DNA of 17,076 nt from Spirochaeta sp. UBA2779 (GTDB lineage: Bacteria > Spirochaetota > Spirochaetia > DSM-2461): the NCBI GenBank assembly GCA_002352375.1, contig DEIH01000066.1:1494-18569 (forward strand), read 5' to 3'. The notes under the pieces are model-generated. The model was not told the DNA's origin, searched no databases, and was given only the letters and a program-made list of their open reading frames with translations. This document shows positions 15,020 to 17,076 of this stretch, piece by piece. Every line of letters begins with the position of its first letter. The first letter of the stretch is position 1. The translations under genes were made by a program, and so were the position numbers.

Positions 15020-15904
15020 ATGAACAAAACAGCGGCTGTAATCGGTACAGGAATTATGGGAACGGGAATCGGGAAAACGCTTCTCCGGGATGGGTGGAAA
15101 GTTAATTGTTTCAACCGAACCAGGGGGAACGCGGATAGTCTGGTGTCTGCAGGCGCTCAGTACTGTGCAACCCCTTCGGAAGCTGCCTCCGGGGTGGATT
15201 TTGTTGTTCTGATGCCCTGGGATATTAATGCCCTAAAGAGCATGCTGGAGGGAGAGAACGGTCTCTTTACAAGCGCTGCCAAGGGCCAGATATTTATAGA
15301 TATGAGCACTCAACTGCCGGAAACGGCCCTCTGGGAAGCCGATGGGTTCTCTGCAAATGGCGCCGAGTTTCTGGATGCACCGGTTCACGGTACCAAGGGT
15401 GAGGCCAACGGCGGCGGCTTGTGGATTATGACCGGCGGGAAAAAAGAAATTTACGAGAAAACTGTCCCTCTTCTGGAAGTTCTCGGAGAGACTCATCACT
15501 ACATGGGGGGCCATGGAAAGGGTTATGCCTCAAAACTCTGCGGTAATCATCTTGTATCCACCATTGTTGCCGCCCTGGGCGAATCCATGGTACTCGCCGA
15601 GAAAGCGGGAATCGACAGAACCGAGATATTAAAGTTGTGGATGGAGTCTGACTTCCGTTCACCTGTAGTGGATGGTGTTGGGAATTCAATCATCTCCCGG
15701 GACTTTGATGTTTCTTTTCACCTGAGGACAATGGTGAAGGATACCGAACTGATCAGAAACTTCTCCGAATCGATACAGGTTCCGGTACTTCTGGCCAATA
15801 CCGTTCATGAAGTGAATAAAGTTGGACTGAACAAGGGATGGGGAGAGGAAAATGCTTCTGCCGTCGTTAAAGTTTTTGAAGATATGGCCGGCCTCGGAAA
15901 ATAG
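15020..15904 (+). CDS. beta-hydroxyacid dehydrogenase (3-hydroxyisobutyrate/tartronate semialdehyde reductase family)
   Basis: NAD(P)-dependent cytosolic oxidoreductase acting on a 3-hydroxyacid or its semialdehyde. The N-terminus is a Rossmann fold with GTGIMGTGIG at residues 9-18. FVVLMPWD and FIDMSTQLPET follow. The substrate block is FLDAPVHGTKGEANGGGLWIM, where most members have DAPVSGG; the catalytic Lys lies in GHGKGYASKLCGN near residue 170. The C-terminal helical domain carries FDVSFHLRTMVKDTEL, matching the usual F-K-D-L block. The 294 aa length is normal. The ATG directly follows the stop of the cupin gene, with GGAG upstream. Relatives include GlxR, GarR, MmsB and L-threonate dehydrogenase LtnD; the HGT variation argues against simple assignment to one of them. 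Confidence 0.9.
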   Translation: MNKTAAVIGTGIMGTGIGKTLLRDGWKVNCFNRTRGNADSLVSAGAQYCATPSEAASGVDFVVLMPWDINALKSMLEGENGLFTSAAKGQIFIDMSTQLPETALWEADGFSANGAEFLDAPVHGTKGEANGGGLWIMTGGKKEIYEKTVPLLEVLGETHHYMGGHGKGYASKLCGNHLVSTIVAALGESMVLAEKAGIDRTEILKLWMESDFRSPVVDGVGNSIISRDFDVSFHLRTMVKDTELIRNFSESIQVPVLLANTVHEVNKVGLNKGWGEENASAVVKVFEDMAGLGK

Positions 15905-15910
15905 CAGCAA

Positions 15911-15932
15911 CTGAGATTCCTCAGATAATCTG
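15911..15932 (+). repeat. overlapping small dyads upstream of the nitrilase gene
   Basis: CTGAG (15911-15915) pairs with CTCAG (15920-15924). CAGAT and ATCTG form an overlapping palindrome at 15922-15932. The two share bases and cannot form together in RNA. This is a weak signal. Confidence 0.35.
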
Positions 15933-15950
15933 CACCATATGGAAAGTCTT

Positions 15951-15981
15951 CTTCCGGCAGTGTTAAACTCATTGCCGGAGG
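15951..15981 (+). promoter_or_regulatory. hairpin that would cover the nitrilase ribosome binding site
   Basis: Bases 15951-15961 can pair with 15971-15981: a perfect TCCGGCA/TGCCGGA core (15953-15959 with 15973-15979) extended by G-T wobbles and end pairs to 11 bp, with a 9-nt loop. The 3' arm holds GGAGG (15977-15981), the Shine-Dalgarno 6-7 nt before the ATG at 15989. It may restrain translation, or end the upstream message inefficiently; there is no T-run. Confidence 0.55.
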
Positions 15982-15988
15982 CTCAACC

Positions 15989-16786
15989 ATGAAGAGAATA
16001 GGCTATTTCCAGTTCAAACCCGTCCTTGGTAATCCCAGGGAAAATCGGAAAGTGATTGCAGAATTTCTGGAAGGTATAGATGCCGATCTTATCGTTCTGC
16101 CAGAGCTGGCCTTCACAGGTTACTCCATGACAGACCGGAACGCCGTCGGGATGCTGGCGGAAAATCCGGAGGATTCCCTTTCGGTGACAATGCTCACCGG
16201 ACTCTGTGCCGCCGGAAACTTTCATGTTGTAGCCGGATTTGCCGAAAAGGCCGGGGATAAACTGTACAACTCTGCGGTTCTTGTCGGACCCGATGGAATG
16301 CTGGCGGTCTATAGGAAAATTCACCTCTTCGGCTTTGAATCGGAGCTCTTCGATCCCGGTCCGGATGCCCCGGCAGTGTACGACATCGGGGGACTGAAAG
16401 TGGGTATGATGGTGTGTTTTGACTGGTTTTTCCCTGAAACCGCCCGCCTTCTGGCCCTGGCCGGGGCGGATGTAATTGCTCATCCCTCCAATCTGGTTCT
16501 GGACTGGTGCCAGAAATCCATGGTAACCCGCTGTCTGGAAAACAACCTTTTTGCCGTAACTGCCAACCGCTACGGTGCTGAAACACGGAATGGTAAGGAG
16601 CTCACGTTTACCGGCGGTAGTCAGATTACCGCTCCCAGGGGTGTTATTCTATCTTCAGCTCCGGTAGACGGGGATGACATCTGTATTGTTGAAATTGATG
16701 TTGAGATAGCAAGGGATAAAAATATCACCGGGGTGAATCATCTGCTGAATGACCGCCGAGTGGAACTTTATGGAGGGCTGATGTAA
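15989..16786 (+). CDS. nitrilase-superfamily amidohydrolase (carbon-nitrogen hydrolase)
   Basis: Hydrolyses a C-N bond of an amide or related compound in the cytosol. The Glu-Lys-Cys catalytic set is visible: Glu in VLPELAFTGYS near residue 37, Lys in YRKIHLFGFE near 110, and Cys in MVCFDWFFPE near 144, with HPSNLVLDWCQ and ENNLFAVTANRYG following. The 265 aa length is normal. GGAGG lies before the ATG, within a hairpin. The 84-nt gap to the previous gene is the largest in the operon after the one following the binding-protein gene. In Bacillus subtilis a nitrilase-family omega-amidase, MtnU, is encoded beside mtnK-mtnA, so an MtnU-like role is conceivable; an amide or ureido substrate linked to the AllA-like cupin is another. 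The specific substrate is not predictable. Confidence 0.9.
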   Translation: MKRIGYFQFKPVLGNPRENRKVIAEFLEGIDADLIVLPELAFTGYSMTDRNAVGMLAENPEDSLSVTMLTGLCAAGNFHVVAGFAEKAGDKLYNSAVLVGPDGMLAVYRKIHLFGFESELFDPGPDAPAVYDIGGLKVGMMVCFDWFFPETARLLALAGADVIAHPSNLVLDWCQKSMVTRCLENNLFAVTANRYGAETRNGKELTFTGGSQITAPRGVILSSAPVDGDDICIVEIDVEIARDKNITGVNHLLNDRRVELYGGLM

Positions 16787-17076
16787 TGCTTATGCTTGCG
16801 TTCTTTAAAATTTATGTGGTAATTCTATGGAAAATCGCACCTTTGGTAAGTTTTCTGATACTGACAATTGTCTTTCTGGGTTGGCGTTTGTCGAAGCGTG
16901 AAGGGTGGTCGTTCAGCCGGGGACAGTACTGTGCTTTTATTACAGCTACTACCGTCGGTTATGGGGTTGTACACCCAACCACACCACGAAGCAGATTTCT
17001 GAGCATTATTATCGCCATAATCGGTTTACTCCTGACAGGGATAATTGTCGCTCTGGCTTATCAGTCTCTGCAGATG
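16786..17076 (+). CDS. two-TM potassium-channel-like protein (3' end cut by window)
   Basis: Ion_trans_2-type pore protein in the inner membrane. The first 97 codons are present: TM1 at about residues 9-32, a short basic linker RLSKREG, a pore helix leading to the K+ selectivity filter TVGYG at 56-60, then TM2 at about 68-92. Where many channels have TVGYGD, this has TVGYGVVHP. The ATG overlaps the nitrilase stop (TAATG), with GGAGGG 8 nt upstream, so it is translationally coupled to that gene. The frame remains open to the last base, so any cytosolic RCK or other regulatory domain is outside the window. A link to sugar catabolism is not obvious; the gene may simply be co-transcribed. Confidence 0.85.
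   Translation, partial: MLMLAFFKIYVVILWKIAPLVSFLILTIVFLGWRLSKREGWSFSRGQYCAFITATTVGYGVVHPTTPRSRFLSIIIAIIGLLLTGIIVALAYQSLQM

Noticed and set aside
15983..16483. Minus-strand open frame inside the amidohydrolase gene.
   Set aside because: It is antisense to a gene with a clear catalytic triad, and its product has no recognisable domain.

Overview
The window is a gene-dense piece of a bacterial chromosome of moderate GC content. Closely packed genes, moderately diverged metabolic proteins and a secreted binding protein whose cleavage region reads AFA-NGSK suggest a spirochaete (Spirochaetaceae-like). That assignment comes from protein feel, not from a marker gene, and is tentative. No rRNA, tRNA, CRISPR array, insertion sequence or phage gene was seen.

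Left part (1-4341), mixed housekeeping genes: the 3' part of a flavodoxin-fold NAD(P)H:quinone oxidoreductase; a leftward pair encoding a SlyD-type FKBP prolyl isomerase and an ARMT1-type DUF89 phosphatase, overlapping by 56 nt; a rightward Cof-like HAD hydrolase; a leftward RlpA-type DPBB plus SPOR secreted protein; and a rightward GC-rich gene of unknown function. Opposing genes overlap tail to tail at 565-573 and 3142-3170. About 200 bases without a convincing gene follow.

Right part (4540-17076), one divergent catabolic locus. The leftward unit is lacI-type regulator, mtnA, mtnK: the isomerase and kinase for 5-methylthioribose or a 5-deoxypentose. The rightward unit starts 259 bp away and holds a periplasmic sugar-binding protein, a two-domain CUT2-type ABC ATPase, two RbsC-like permeases, DhaK, DhaL, an AllA-like cupin, a beta-hydroxyacid dehydrogenase, a nitrilase-family amidohydrolase, and the first 97 codons of a two-TM potassium-channel-like protein cut by the window end. 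Spacing from the ATPase to the dehydrogenase is -1 to 9 nt, so this is almost certainly one operon. Good sigma70-type promoters face outwards from the intergenic region, and tandem hairpins after the binding-protein gene look like a partial terminator.

The most interesting content is the combination: a ribose-type importer and LacI regulator sharing a control region with mtnA-mtnK, while the importer operon carries a DhaK/DhaL kinase with changed substrate-site residues and two enzymes resembling ureidoglycolate lyase and tartronate semialdehyde/hydroxyisobutyrate reductases. No methionine-salvage genes (mtnB, mtnC, mtnD, mtnW, mtnX) and no aldolase are present, so this is not a standard salvage locus. 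I infer an uncharacterised sugar or sugar-derivative pathway; the substrate cannot be read from the sequence.
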